DNA from: Xenorhabdus budapestensis
Lineage (GTDB): Bacteria; Pseudomonadota; Gammaproteobacteria; Enterobacterales; Enterobacteriaceae
DNA length: 64,000 bases
Assembly (NCBI RefSeq): GCF_002632465.1
Contig: NZ_NIBS01000001.1
Span: forward strand, 197,304 to 261,303
Direction: 5' to 3'
In this document: in pieces, positions 34,828-43,764 of the stretch
How positions within the stretch are numbered: the stretch's first letter is position 1
How the letters are laid out: each line of letters begins with the position of its first letter
Position numbers and translations under genes: made by a program
The notes under the pieces: model-generated
The model's database searches: none
Told to the model about the DNA's origin: nothing
The model's input: the letters and a program-made list of their open reading frames with translations, nothing else

Positions 34828-35424
34828 ATGAAAACAACTGAAATAAAAACCAACGGTTATAACTTATTGACGCAAGAGAATGGTGCTCCGGTAAAAATGT
34901 GGGCGAATGGAGTCCCTGTTGATCCAAAAGCCATTACTCAATTGCAGAATACCGCCAAGATGCTTTTTGTATTTAAACATATGGCGGTAATGCCGGATGT
35001 TCATTTTGGCAAAGGTTCTACCATCGGTAGTGTGATCCCGACTGGTGGTGCCATTATCCCGGTGGAGATTGGGGTGGATATCGGCTGTGGAATGATTGCA
35101 GTCCGTACTTCGCTGGTGGCATCAGATTTACCGGATAATTTGTTGAATATTCGTCATGCCATCGAAGTCGCTGTGCCACATGGACGTAATATAAACCGTG
35201 GAGGACGAGATAAAGGGTCATGGCATGACGCGCCGGAAATGAAAAAACGCTTTACCGTGAGTGATCAGAAACGAGCTACTGCTCATGTAGAGTGTCGTAA
35301 AGATAGCGATGTGATTGATGAGATCCCGATGGCGTACAAAGATATTGATGCAGTAATGGCAGCCCAGTCTTCGCTGGTGAAAGTTGTACATACTTTGCGT
35401 TAGGTCGTTTGTGTAAAAGGATAG
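34828..35424 (+). pseudogene. rtcB: RNA ligase RtcB with a large internal deletion and a nonsense codon
   Basis: RtcB joins 2',3'-cyclic-phosphate RNA ends with GTP. This frame has the N-terminal third (GAPVKMWANGVPVDP, VMPDVHFGKGSTIGS, IPVEIGVDIGCGM, AVPHGRNI) joined after DKGSWHDAPEM (about residue 138) straight to the C-terminus (KRFTVSDQKRATAHVECRKD, DEIPMAYKDIDAVMAAQS). About 215 residues of the usual ~408 are lost, including the guanylylated histidine. After HTLR a TAG at 35401 replaces the usual Gln codon, and the expected last residues VVCVKG follow in frame to a second stop at 35424. The frame itself is intact, but the product cannot be an active ligase. Confidence 0.9.
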
Positions 35425-35447
35425 TAAATAGAAATAGGTAAGAAAAA

Positions 35448-36233
35448 ATGGAAAGGGAAATAGTCAGTCTAGTGATGAAAAAGCGTATCAAGAGGGAACT
35501 GGATAAGATAGAGAAAAAATATGACGTGCACATATTGTACGCCTGTGAATCGGGTAGCCGTGGGTGGGGTTTTGCTTCACCCGATAGTGATTACGATGTG
35601 CGGTTTATTTATGTTCATCCTATGGATTGGTATCTGAGAGTGGAAGCAGGACGGGATGTTATTGAACAGTCAATTAATGATAAGTTGGATATCAGTGGTT
35701 GGGAGTTACGCAAAGCTTTAAAATTACTGAAACAGGCAAATCCAACATTGATGGAATGGTTGGATTCCCCCATCATCTACCAGGCAAATGCGGCAGCAAC
35801 CAATGGATTGAAAACGCTGGTGCCACATTTCTTTTCGGACATTAAAGCGCGTTACCACTATCTCTCAATGGCGAAGAAAAATTTCCGAGGTTATCTGCAA
35901 GGTGAAGAAGTCCGGTTAAAAAAATATTTCTACGTATTGCGCCCGTTATTGGCTGCCCACTGGATTGAAATGGGCAAAGGTGTACCGCCGATAGATTTTG
36001 AGACGTTGGTGGAAGGAACAGTACATGATCCTCAAGTAAAAGCAGAAATTGCCGATCTGTTACAAATTAAACGATCTGCAAGTGAGGCAGAATATGGTTT
36101 GCGTAAGACGAAAGTCCACTCATTTATTGAATCTGAACTTGATGAAACATTGGCGCGTTGTGAGCTTAGTGATAACTGTGAACATAATCAGGAATTACTT
36201 GATAACTATTTGAAATGTTGGGTAATGAGATGA
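35448..36233 (+). CDS. RlaP-type predicted nucleotidyltransferase
   Basis: A 261-residue protein of the RNA-ligase-associated nucleotidyltransferase family (PF10127, RlaP). The Pol-beta-type motif is complete: ESGSRGWGFASPDSDYDVRFIY gives Gly-Ser at residues 36-37 and Asp48, Asp50. Other family features are WELRKALKLLKQANPTLMEWLDSPIIY and LRPLLAAHWIE. It follows the broken rtcB by 24 bases and would be co-transcribed, the neighbourhood that gave the family its name. Its activity is uncharacterised. The reading frame looks intact, so it may have outlived its partner. Confidence 0.85.
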   Translation: MEREIVSLVMKKRIKRELDKIEKKYDVHILYACESGSRGWGFASPDSDYDVRFIYVHPMDWYLRVEAGRDVIEQSINDKLDISGWELRKALKLLKQANPTLMEWLDSPIIYQANAAATNGLKTLVPHFFSDIKARYHYLSMAKKNFRGYLQGEEVRLKKYFYVLRPLLAAHWIEMGKGVPPIDFETLVEGTVHDPQVKAEIADLLQIKRSASEAEYGLRKTKVHSFIESELDETLARCELSDNCEHNQELLDNYLKCWVMR

Positions 36234-36743
36234 TGCTAAAACAAAAAAATAAATAAATAAAAGAATTCCGATTACTGAGGGGAAATATGGATCAAATCGA
36301 TATATGAGTGTGATTTAACTTCATTAGTAAACATTGTTTTATCCCTTATCCTTAAGGATAAAAAATAATAGTTATGGACTCCCTACTGGCGTTTATGGTT
36401 GCCTAATTCACGGGTATTAATCCTGATTTAGTGCCGCGTTGGGTTTGAAAACTTGTAACGGCAGTGGGAGACGAATTTCAATTCTATTTGGAATTAATGT
36501 GCCTGTAAGATAAACACGTTCTGATATATTCTCCGTCCCTTACCATATTTAAGCAGAATACTTGGAATCCATTGAGTATAAATGTGATCAAGATGCAGCT
36601 TTAGGGCGGGGGAGGATGTCAAAAGTGTCAGCTTCCGGTTCGCAACGGAGTTTGGTTGACAAAAACTGTTCCTGTCGAATATATGGGTATGAAATAACAT
36701 CATAATTAAGCATTCTTACGTACTCTTATTTTCGGAGATAAAA
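36234..36743. other. Spacer with a possible LysE-type remnant and repeat fragment
   Basis: At 36374-36440 the plus strand reads MDSLLAFMVA, a stop, then FTGINPDLVPRW, resembling the first residues of the exporter gene that follows (LDSLFTFTVAATLLTLTPGLD); this may be a decayed paralogue. At 36559-36576 GAATCCATTGAGTATAAA resembles the end of the dispersed repeat seen at 42719. Nothing else is supportable. Confidence 0.3.
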
Positions 36744-37364
36744 ATGACAGTTCTGGATTCCTTATTTACCTTTACAGTTGCGGCTACACTGTTAACTCTA
36801 ACCCCCGGTTTGGATACCGCTTTGATTTTAAGAACAGCCGCGGCAGAAGGCGGGAAAAAAGCTTTTCAGGCTGTACTTGGGATTGATACCGGATGTTTGA
36901 TATGGGGAGCGATGGTGGCATTTGGTTTAGGGGCGTTAATTGCCATATCTGAACTGGCATTTAACATTCTGAAATGGTGCGGTGTACTGTATTTATGCTG
37001 GTTGGGGATCCAGATGATATGGCGACCTAACTCAGATCTTGGTGGGGAAAACTCTTCTTCTGCGAAAATATCGAATTGGTTTATCAAAGGAATGTTGGGA
37101 AATGTGTTGAATCCAAAAGTTGGCGTATTTTACGTCTCCTTTTTACCACAGTTTATTCCCCAGGGGTATTCACCAATTATCTGGACATTTGGATTAGTGG
37201 CAATTCACGTTATGCTCGGCACGCTATGGTCATTGATCCTGATTTATGCCACCCGGCCTCTTTCCCACATCTTACGTCGTGGGAACGTTATTAAATGGAT
37301 GAATCGCGCGACAGGTGGATTGTTTTTATTTTTCGCGTTTAATTTGGCGTTGAGTCGGCGGTAA
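36744..37364 (+). CDS. LysE/RhtB-family amino-acid exporter
   Basis: A 206-residue inner-membrane protein with about six hydrophobic segments. The family N-terminus is clear: FTFTVAATLLTLTPGLDTALILRTAAAEGGKKAFQAVLGIDTGCLIWG, followed by LYLCWLGIQMIWRP and the second half GMLGNVLNPKVGVFYVSFLPQFI. Members export amino acids such as lysine, homoserine or threonine, or other small metabolites; the substrate cannot be read. CGGAG lies 6 bases upstream of the ATG. Confidence 0.9.
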   Translation: MTVLDSLFTFTVAATLLTLTPGLDTALILRTAAAEGGKKAFQAVLGIDTGCLIWGAMVAFGLGALIAISELAFNILKWCGVLYLCWLGIQMIWRPNSDLGGENSSSAKISNWFIKGMLGNVLNPKVGVFYVSFLPQFIPQGYSPIIWTFGLVAIHVMLGTLWSLILIYATRPLSHILRRGNVIKWMNRATGGLFLFFAFNLALSRR

Positions 37365-37645
37365 TATTGATTTTAGCAAGTATAGTGACAATATCACTGA
37401 TTTAAATGTTAATAAATTTAAATTATTCTTCAATTTAGATGTATTTTCAGGTTATTAGTGAAAGCTTCCAAGGGCTTTAAGACACATTATATATTATGAA
37501 TTAAGTAGATACCTGTTGATGTTCATAATTCATTCATTTCGTATAATATAGACGCCAGTATTAACAAACTGGCGTAAATTTTTCCTAATTTAGCTTATCC
37601 TTGGCTAGTGTTTAATTGGCATATTTTTCGGATAGTTTCTTATTT

Positions 37646-38665
37646 TTAGATATCGAAATTCAACTCTTCCACCAACGTTGCCACCATTACGGCCTTAATG
37701 GTATGCATACGGTTTTCTGTCTGATCAAACACAATGCTGTGCTTTGACTCAAACACTTCATTAGTGACTTCCAACCCACCATACAGATTGAACTCTTCTG
37801 CTAATTGTTTACCAAGTATCGTTTCTTCATCGTGGAAAGCCGGCAGGCAATGCAGGAATTTTACATTCGGATTCTCTGTCAATTTCACGACATCCATATT
37901 GACCTGATAAGGCTTTAATACGTCAATCCGTTCCTGCCAGACGTTTTTAGGTTCTCCCATTGAAACCCAAACATCGGTATAGAGAAAATCCACATCCTTA
38001 ACGCCCGTTGTAATATCTTCTGTCAGTGTGATCTTACCCGCCGTTTTTTCGGCCTGTTGTTGGCATTCTGCCACCAGTTTAGGATCTGGCCAGCAGGCTT
38101 TCGGGGCGACTAAACGCAGATCCAAACCTGTCAATGCGGCTGCTTCTAACATTGTATTGCCCATGTTATTACGTGCATCACCCAGATAGGCCAGTTTTAT
38201 TTCGGTGAGTGGTTTTTGGCTATGTTCCTGCATGGTCATGAGATCTGCCAGTAGTTGAGTCGGATGAAATTCATTTGTCAGCCCATTCCAGACAGGAACA
38301 CCAGCATATGTCGCTAATGTTTCGACAATATGCTGTCCATAGCCGCGGTACTGAATGCCATCATACAGGCGCCCAAGTACCCTTGCAGTATCCTTGATAG
38401 ATTCCTTGTGGCCGATCTGGTTGCCACTGGGGCCTAAATAGGTGACATTTGCTCCCTGATCATGGGCTGCAACTTCAAACGCACAGCGTGTACGGGTCGA
38501 ATCTTTCTCAAAAATCAGGACGATATTTTTTCCTGCCAGTAAGGGAGATTCTTTACCTGATTTTTTATTCGCTTTTAATTTAACTGCCAGTGTTAAAAGT
38601 GTATCAATTTCTGAGGGCTTATAATCAAGTAATCTCAGGAAATGATGTTGGAAAAATGGATTCAT
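37646..38665 (-). CDS. argI: Ornithine carbamoyltransferase
   Basis: This enzyme converts ornithine and carbamoyl phosphate to citrulline in arginine synthesis. The 339 residues from ATG 38665 include [21 protein letters not shown] (carbamoyl-phosphate site), [43 protein letters not shown] and [10 protein letters not shown] (the catalytic HCLP). I prefer this start (GGAG upstream, N-terminus [15 protein letters not shown] as in ArgF/ArgI) to one 14 codons earlier, which would overlap the operator. Gene order argI-rraB is as in E. coli. Confidence 0.96.
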   Translation of the reverse strand: MNPFFQHHFLRLLDYKPSEIDTLLTLAVKLKANKKSGKESPLLAGKNIVLIFEKDSTRTRCAFEVAAHDQGANVTYLGPSGNQIGHKESIKDTARVLGRLYDGIQYRGYGQHIVETLATYAGVPVWNGLTNEFHPTQLLADLMTMQEHSQKPLTEIKLAYLGDARNNMGNTMLEAAALTGLDLRLVAPKACWPDPKLVAECQQQAEKTAGKITLTEDITTGVKDVDFLYTDVWVSMGEPKNVWQERIDVLKPYQVNMDVVKLTENPNVKFLHCLPAFHDEETILGKQLAEEFNLYGGLEVTNEVFESKHSIVFDQTENRMHTIKAVMVATLVEELNFDI

Positions 38666-38692
38666 ACAGCATTTTCTCCATGAGCGAAACAT

Positions 38693-38706
38693 TGAATTAA
38701 TATTCA
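38693..38706 (-). promoter_or_regulatory. ARG box (ArgR operator) of argI
   Basis: TGAATTAATATTCA is a perfect palindrome fitting the ARG-box half sites TGAAT/ATTCA, 28 bases before the argI start. A weaker partial copy (TGAATTGGTAATTT) lies at 38749-38762. ArgR with arginine is expected to repress here. Confidence 0.8.
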
Positions 38707-38896
38707 CTATATATCGATAAAAAATCTAATTACAACCCCTATAATATGAATTGGTAATTTGAGGATCATTAAGATAATTGAGATTCAGTCATTTACGACC
38801 TGTACTTTCTGTTTAACAAAATTGGATGGCTATATCCTTTGTGGGGAAAAGATGGGAGAATGCGAAACAGGATAGCCAACTGACAGGGGGATTGGC

Positions 38897-39319
38897 ATGG
38901 CAGACCCACATGCATTAGAAGAACAGCGTGAAGAAACTCGCTTGATCATCGAAGAATTATTGGAAGATGGTAGTGACCCTGATGCGCTTTATATTATTGA
39001 ACATCATTTTTCGGCAGAGAATTTTGATCTTCTGGAAAAAGCTGCTGTTGAAGCATTTAAACTTGGTTATGAAGTGACAGATGCAGAAGAGTTGGAAACA
39101 GAAGATCGCGTTGTTTTGATGTGTTGTGATGTGATCAGTGAAAGCCGTCTGGATGCTGAACTGATCAACGTACAGGTTGAGCAACTGATGGATCTGGTTG
39201 AAAAGATCGGCGTGAATTACGATGGTTGGGGTACATATTTTGAAGATCCGAATGCGCCGGATGATGAAGATGATGACAGTGCTCTCTTCCCGGATGAAGA
39301 TGAACCCAGACTGCACTAA
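38897..39319 (+). CDS. rraB: Regulator of RNase E activity B
   Basis: A 140-residue acidic protein matching E. coli RraB (YjgD), which binds the C-terminal scaffold of RNase E and inhibits mRNA decay. The N-terminus [59 protein letters not shown] and the Asp/Glu-rich tail ([24 protein letters not shown]) are as in the family. Divergent from argI, as in E. coli. A GC-rich hairpin GCCCC/GGGGC at 39350-39370 follows. Confidence 0.94.
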   Translation: MADPHALEEQREETRLIIEELLEDGSDPDALYIIEHHFSAENFDLLEKAAVEAFKLGYEVTDAEELETEDRVVLMCCDVISESRLDAELINVQVEQLMDLVEKIGVNYDGWGTYFEDPNAPDDEDDDSALFPDEDEPRLH

Positions 39320-39403
39320 CTTCTTTTCAAGAATCGGTTAATGATATATGCCCCGCGTAAACTGTGGGGCTTATTTATTGAAATCCATAAGGTATAGAGC
39401 TTG

Positions 39404-39907
39404 TTATAGTGCTTTGATCATTCTGACTTCGCAATCACTATGCCCGGTATTTCCCAGTGGTTCGTCAAGATAGCTGAAGCCCAGTTTTTCATAGAGTGTA
39501 ATGGCTGCCTTCAGATATGCCGTGGTTTCTAAATAACAGCGTGTAAAACCTTGTTCTGTGCCGAACTCCAGAGATTGTTTTACGATTTGTTTAGCAACGC
39601 CTTTTCCCCGCAGCACTGATGAAAGATACATTTTTTGTAGTTCACAGGTATCATTGTCACCGCCTGCCAGTGGAGCAACCCCTCCACCTCCAACGATTTT
39701 CCCCTCCATTTCAACAACCCAGTAAGCGCTGCGTGGCTGGCTGTAAACTTCGTACAGGGTATCCAGAATAGGATCGGCGACGGCAAAACCTCTGTCAGCG
39801 GTTAAACCATGTTCGGCAGATACCTCACGGATAACAGCAGCAATATCTGCATTGTCCTGTTGGATGATAGGACGGATGATATAGTCGTGTGTTGTGCTTT
39901 TGGCCAT
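39404..39907 (-). CDS. yjgM: GNAT-family N-acetyltransferase YjgM
   Basis: A 167-residue acetyltransferase, same length as E. coli YjgM, which lies in the same place next to rraB. The GNAT acetyl-CoA loop is [28 protein letters not shown] (R-G-K-G-V-A), preceded by [19 protein letters not shown] and followed by [28 protein letters not shown]. The substrate is not established here. It converges with rraB. Confidence 0.9.
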   Translation of the reverse strand: MAKSTTHDYIIRPIIQQDNADIAAVIREVSAEHGLTADRGFAVADPILDTLYEVYSQPRSAYWVVEMEGKIVGGGGVAPLAGGDNDTCELQKMYLSSVLRGKGVAKQIVKQSLEFGTEQGFTRCYLETTAYLKAAITLYEKLGFSYLDEPLGNTGHSDCEVRMIKAL

Positions 39908-40393
39908 TTTTTCCTCTTTCTGAATTTCGGGTAAAAATCTTAGGTAAGCGCTTAGGGTAAGAGTATTTTGTAACTAACGAAGGGTTAGTTTGATATAACT
40001 TATTAAATATATAGTAATTAATGGTAGGATTTGATTCAATACTAACCCGCAATGGTTATATCCAACGCTAGAGATATTCAATTTTATTCCTGCTGAATCA
40101 ATAGATAGCAATTGAATGGTTACAAATGTTCTGAGGTGGATTAAAAATCAATTAATTCCAATGAAAGTGGATATGGCTGATTATTAACATTGTATTGATG
40201 CTCTCTATTATCATAATTATCCAGTACTTATTAATGTGGCGTCTAAATATGTATAGTTTTTATTTATTTTACCAACTAAAGCAGGTGAAAAGAGGGATGG
40301 AAAATATTTACAAACTCTGCTATAGAAACATCAGGTTATATCCAACGTTTTGTAGAAGATAATGCAATTGAAGAATATAACCTGATCAATTAA
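39908..40393. other. AT-rich spacer
   Basis: About 490 bases without a gene. GGTTATATCCAACG occurs at 40053-40066 and 40333-40346 as a direct repeat, presumably a fragment of a dispersed element. In E. coli yjgN follows; it is absent here. Confidence 0.4.
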
Positions 40394-41167
40394 TTATTTC
40401 GAAATATCAGTGCCGAAGTATTTCTTGGAAATGTGGGCATAGGTTCCGTCATTTTTCATGTCTTGCAGTGCTTTATTGATAGCTTCTACCAATTCCGGGT
40501 CACCTTTGCGCAGCAAAACGGCAGATTTACTTGCATCAGTCTGTTGGGCAACAATGTTAACTGGTGCGTTAGGGCGATGTTTTTTGAAATCTAAAAATGA
40601 CAGACGATCATTTAAGGTTGCATCTGCACGTCCGGTGACAACTAAATCAATGGATTGGTTAAAACCATCCGTACTGACCAAATTAGCCCCATAGGAAGTT
40701 GCTAACTGACCGTAGTTACTGGTCAGAGACTGAGCCGAGCGTTTTCCTTTGAGATCAGCGAATGATTTAATATTGTTGTTGTTATCCTTGGTGATCAAGG
40801 CAACCTGAGATGTTGAGTAAGGGGTCGAGAAACTGTATTTGGCTTTCCGCTCTGGGGTGACACCCACTTGGTTGATAACGGCATCAAAACGTTTGGCATC
40901 CAGCCCCGCAATCAGTCCATCCCATTTCACTTCCATAAACTCTGGTTTGACATTCAGGCGATGCGCAATTTCTTTGGCAATATCCACGTCAAAACCGGTG
41001 AGCTTGTTAGTGGCATCATGGTAGGTAAAAGGAGGATATGTGCCTTCTGTCCCAATCTTAAATACGCCAGAAGATTTTATGGTATCAAAATCTTTACCAG
41101 CATAGCTGGGAGCAGAAATAGCAAGGGCAGCGGCACCAACTAGTAATAATTTCAAGAATACTTTCAT
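40394..41167 (-). CDS. Periplasmic amino-acid (cystine-type) binding protein
   Basis: A 257-residue ABC substrate-binding protein of the FliY/TcyJ-like family. It starts with a signal peptide (VFLKLLLVGAAALAISAPSYAG) and shows GVFKIGTEGTYPPFTYHDATNKLTGFDVDIAKEIA, then KWDGLIAGLDAKRFDAVINQVGVTPERKAKY, hallmarks of polar amino-acid/cystine binders. ATG 41167 follows GGAG. It is the last gene of the minus-strand cluster permease-ATPase-binding protein. The exact ligand is uncertain. Confidence 0.9.
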   Translation of the reverse strand: MKVFLKLLLVGAAALAISAPSYAGKDFDTIKSSGVFKIGTEGTYPPFTYHDATNKLTGFDVDIAKEIAHRLNVKPEFMEVKWDGLIAGLDAKRFDAVINQVGVTPERKAKYSFSTPYSTSQVALITKDNNNNIKSFADLKGKRSAQSLTSNYGQLATSYGANLVSTDGFNQSIDLVVTGRADATLNDRLSFLDFKKHRPNAPVNIVAQQTDASKSAVLLRKGDPELVEAINKALQDMKNDGTYAHISKKYFGTDISK

Positions 41168-41246
41168 TGTTTTTCTCCGAAGCAATTTTTCTTCAAATCA
41201 AGTTTTTCAAGCTAAGTTTTTTTCAGGCTAACGGTGGCACAGTGCT

Positions 41247-42011
41247 CTATATTTCCCAATCCGGTAAGGTTTCTGTCAGGGTTGAAATAAATTCGACAGT
41301 ACGTTGTTGATTTGGGCGGGTAAACATGTGTTTTGCGCTTCCTGATTCAATAATTTCACCGAACTCCAAAAAGACAACATCATGGGCAAGATTAGCTGCC
41401 AGACGCAGATCGTGTGTTGCCATTAACATGGTTGTTCCTTCGTCCGCCAGCTGTTTCAATACTGAGACAACTTCTTTCGATAACTCAGGATCAAGGGCTG
41501 AAGTGGGTTCATCACATAATAATACTTTGGGGGATGGGGCCATCGCTCTGGCAATGGCAACACGCTGCTGCTGACCTCCTGATAATGTGGTTGGCCAGGT
41601 ATCAGCCTTATGGGACATATCCACTTTTTCCAGTAATTCGAATGCTCGTTTTCTGGCGCGTTCACGTGGCCATTTTTGTACCCAAATCAGCCCTTCCATG
41701 ATGTTTTCAATCACAGTGAGATGAGGAAAAAGCTGGAAATTCTGGAATACCATGCCAGTTTGCAGGCTAAAGCGCTGAATTTCTTTGTGAGGCAGTCGCT
41801 CTTTACCTGTAAATGTGATTTTTTCCTTGCCGATCATCAGTTGACCCGCTTGCGGAATTTCTAATAGATTAATGCAACGCAACAGAGTACTTTTCCCACT
41901 GCCGGAAGGCCCGATAAGCGCCGTCAGACTCCCTTCCTGAATAGTCAGGTTAATGTTTTTCAGCACCTTTTGTCCGTCGAAACTTTTTTCAATGTTAGAG
42001 AGCTGAATCAT
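41247..42011 (-). CDS. Amino-acid ABC transporter ATPase
   Basis: A 254-residue ATPase of the GlnQ/TcyN type, with Walker A GPSGSGKST (around residue 33), Q-loop FQNFQLFPHLTV, signature LSGGQQQRVAIARAM, Walker B VLLCDEPTSALDPE and switch ATHDLRLA. It overlaps the permease gene by 17 bases, indicating translational coupling, and energises uptake with that permease. Confidence 0.94.
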   Translation of the reverse strand: MIQLSNIEKSFDGQKVLKNINLTIQEGSLTALIGPSGSGKSTLLRCINLLEIPQAGQLMIGKEKITFTGKERLPHKEIQRFSLQTGMVFQNFQLFPHLTVIENIMEGLIWVQKWPRERARKRAFELLEKVDMSHKADTWPTTLSGGQQQRVAIARAMAPSPKVLLCDEPTSALDPELSKEVVSVLKQLADEGTTMLMATHDLRLAANLAHDVVFLEFGEIIESGSAKHMFTRPNQQRTVEFISTLTETLPDWEI

Positions 42012-42702
42012 CTTTGACTTCCTTATTATTGCTATTTTGAGAGTATTGCTGGGAGAATTTCTTTTCCAGACGAACTTGCAGTACCGATAGCAACGAACTC
42101 AGGATCAGATAAAGGATAGCTGCTTCGGTGTACAGGATCATTGGTTGGTATGTTACGGCAGCGATGCGTTGTGCAGCCAGGAACATCTCTGGCACGGTGA
42201 TGACAGAAGCTAATGAGGTATCTTTTACCAGTGAAATAAAGGTATTGGACAGTGGAGGTATCGAAACTCTTGCCGCTTGTGGCAGCACGATCCGACGTAA
42301 GGATTGCCACCAACTCATGCCGATGGAGTGGGAAGCTTCCCATTGTCCTTTGGGAACGGAATTCAGAGCTGCGCGGATCACTTCCGAGGTATAGGCACCA
42401 ACATTCAGAGTAAAACCAATCACGGCAGAGGTGAATGCTTCCAATGTAATACCGATGCTGGGCAGGGCGTAAAATATCAGGAATAGCTGAACCAGTAAGG
42501 GTGTTCCACGGATCAACCAAACATAAAAACGTACGACTGCAACCAGTGGCTTAGGCCCGTAAAGCCTGATCAGGGCAACAATAAACCCTAGTGTAAGCCC
42601 AAGAGCAAATGTAATCAGGGTGAGGGGAATAGTGAATGTCAGGCCTGCGTAAAGCATTGGCCAAAGGGAATCCAGCGCTAAGCTGAACCAGGATGGAGTC
42701 AT
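41995..42702 (-). CDS. Amino-acid ABC transporter permease
   Basis: A 235-residue inner-membrane permease of the HisM/TcyL family with about five membrane segments. The ATPase-contact motif EASHSIGMSWWQSLRRIVLPQAARVSIPPLSN is intact, preceded by LIRGTPLLVQLFLIFYALPSIG. It is the first gene of the three-gene cluster; a dispersed repeat starts just upstream, between it and the second binding-protein gene. Confidence 0.93.
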   Translation of the reverse strand: MTPSWFSLALDSLWPMLYAGLTFTIPLTLITFALGLTLGFIVALIRLYGPKPLVAVVRFYVWLIRGTPLLVQLFLIFYALPSIGITLEAFTSAVIGFTLNVGAYTSEVIRAALNSVPKGQWEASHSIGMSWWQSLRRIVLPQAARVSIPPLSNTFISLVKDTSLASVITVPEMFLAAQRIAAVTYQPMILYTEAAILYLILSSLLSVLQVRLEKKFSQQYSQNSNNKEVKDDSAL

Positions 42703-42718
42703 ATATTGTTCCTATATT

Positions 42719-42925
42719 TTATACCTTTCGTCTTTCAAGTTGTCTTTCTGTTGGCTGTGCTACTCTTTACAATTACACCCCCGGTCACATCGTTATCTAT
42801 GTTTCAGGGGATTAATGAGAGGCTCCTGCCTCTCACCGGAGGCCAGCCTTTGGCTGGACAAATTCGTTCCCGACGAATTTGTCATTCCCTTGCCGCCGAG
42901 ACGCAATTTGTAATCCATTGGGTAT
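42719..42925. repeat. Dispersed palindromic repeat, long form
   Basis: Begins TATACCTTTCGTCTTTCAAG, continues through GTTGGCT, the palindromic core around TCGTTATCTA, CAGGGGATT, and ends AATCCATTGGGTATAT. It contains nested small hairpins: GAGAGGCTCCTGCCTCTC (42819-42836), a GGCCAGCC/GGCTGG pair, and CAAATTCG/CGAATTTG. Closely related to the next copy, with an insertion of about 65 bases. This is a repeat type I associate with Photorhabdus/Xenorhabdus and other enterics. Confidence 0.7.
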
Positions 42926-43019
42926 ATAGCCTAACTTCAAAAAGTATTTATTTTTTATGTGATTGTTTTATTGATGATATGGCAATAAGAGATCATAGTT
43001 ATATAAAATATAGTTATAT

Positions 43020-43130
43020 CTTATACCCTTCGTCTTTCAAGTTGTATCTTTGTTGGCTCCACTCGCTCACCCCAGTCACATAGTTATCTATGCTCCTGGG
43101 GATTCGCTCCCTTGCCGTCTTTATGACATA
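43020..43130. repeat. Dispersed palindromic repeat, short form
   Basis: Begins TATACCCTTCGTCTTTCAAG, then GTTGGCT, CCAGTCACATAGTTATCTA, CTGGGGATT and CCCTTGCCG, the same order as in the copy at 42719. Core CATAGTTATCTATG is palindromic. It fuses into a gene fragment on its right. Confidence 0.7.
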
Positions 43131-43132
43131 AG

Positions 43133-43355
43133 GCCAACCTATAATTTTTATAATGTGATTTTATCATTACGGAACCTTTATGCTCAGACAGGTAATACAA
43201 ATTATCTGAGACTAATTAATGTTTATGAAGATCAGGAAGAATATGTGGCAATCAGAGGTATTGCTGTTGCACAAATTCGTGGGGTTCAGGAGTTTCTGTA
43301 TGATTGGGGTAGTGATACTTATAATGGAGGCAATGCCATGATGGCTTATCGATAA
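43133..43355 (+). pseudogene. Unrecognised gene fragment
   Basis: The plus strand reads about 70 residues with protein-like composition (NVILSLRNLYAQTGNTNYL, then INVYEDQEEYVAIRGIAVAQ, YDWGSDTYNGGNAMMAYR) ending at TAA. No start codon of its own; the frame continues back into the repeat. I cannot name the family. Likely the 3' end of a gene cut by the repeat. Confidence 0.35.
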
Positions 43356-43419
43356 CCGCTTTTTTAAATGCCAGCTTTTTATAATAGTGTTTAACTTCAC
43401 TCCACCTTTGAATCGGTGG

Positions 43420-43760
43420 AGTGATAAACTCCGATCGAACGAGATTACTGTGCTCCCAAAACTGTTGGCAATGCTGGATATTGAAGGCTCCATATTAAAT
43501 TGTTTTGGGATACCCAGTTGGCGAACGTTTTTACAGATGTTTCCCATACCAATTATCGAAGTGTGGACGGCGATCATGGACGTATAGAGCTGCGTCAGTT
43601 GTAGCTGGTTAGCGATATCGTCATCCATCCTCAGTGATCCACGTCGGGCGGCAGAGTTTATCGCTTGTGCAATACGCAGCCATTGGCACATTGAAACGAA
43701 ACTCCACTGGCAATTGGATGTTAGTTTTGGTGAAGACAGACAGCCCTTGAGAAGCGGCTT
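43420..43760 (+). pseudogene. ISAs1-family transposase remnant
   Basis: Three pieces in different frames match the ISAs1 transposase in order: DKLRSNEITVLPKLLAMLDIEG (frame of 43387), DGDHGRIELRQ at about 43562-43594 (one base shifted), and RSHWHIETKLHWQLDVSF with GEDRQPLRSG at about 43674-43757. These correspond to the catalytic SNEI region, the K-HGRIE-R motif and the C-terminal HW-IEN-LHW-LDV-F-ED motif. The segments between, including the Asp-containing IVTIDAMG part, are deleted. Confidence 0.75.
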
Positions 43761-43764
43761 TGAT

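Noticed and set aside
43212..43691. 159-codon minus-strand frame
   Set aside because: Antisense to the ISAs1 remnant, which has three family motifs on the plus strand.
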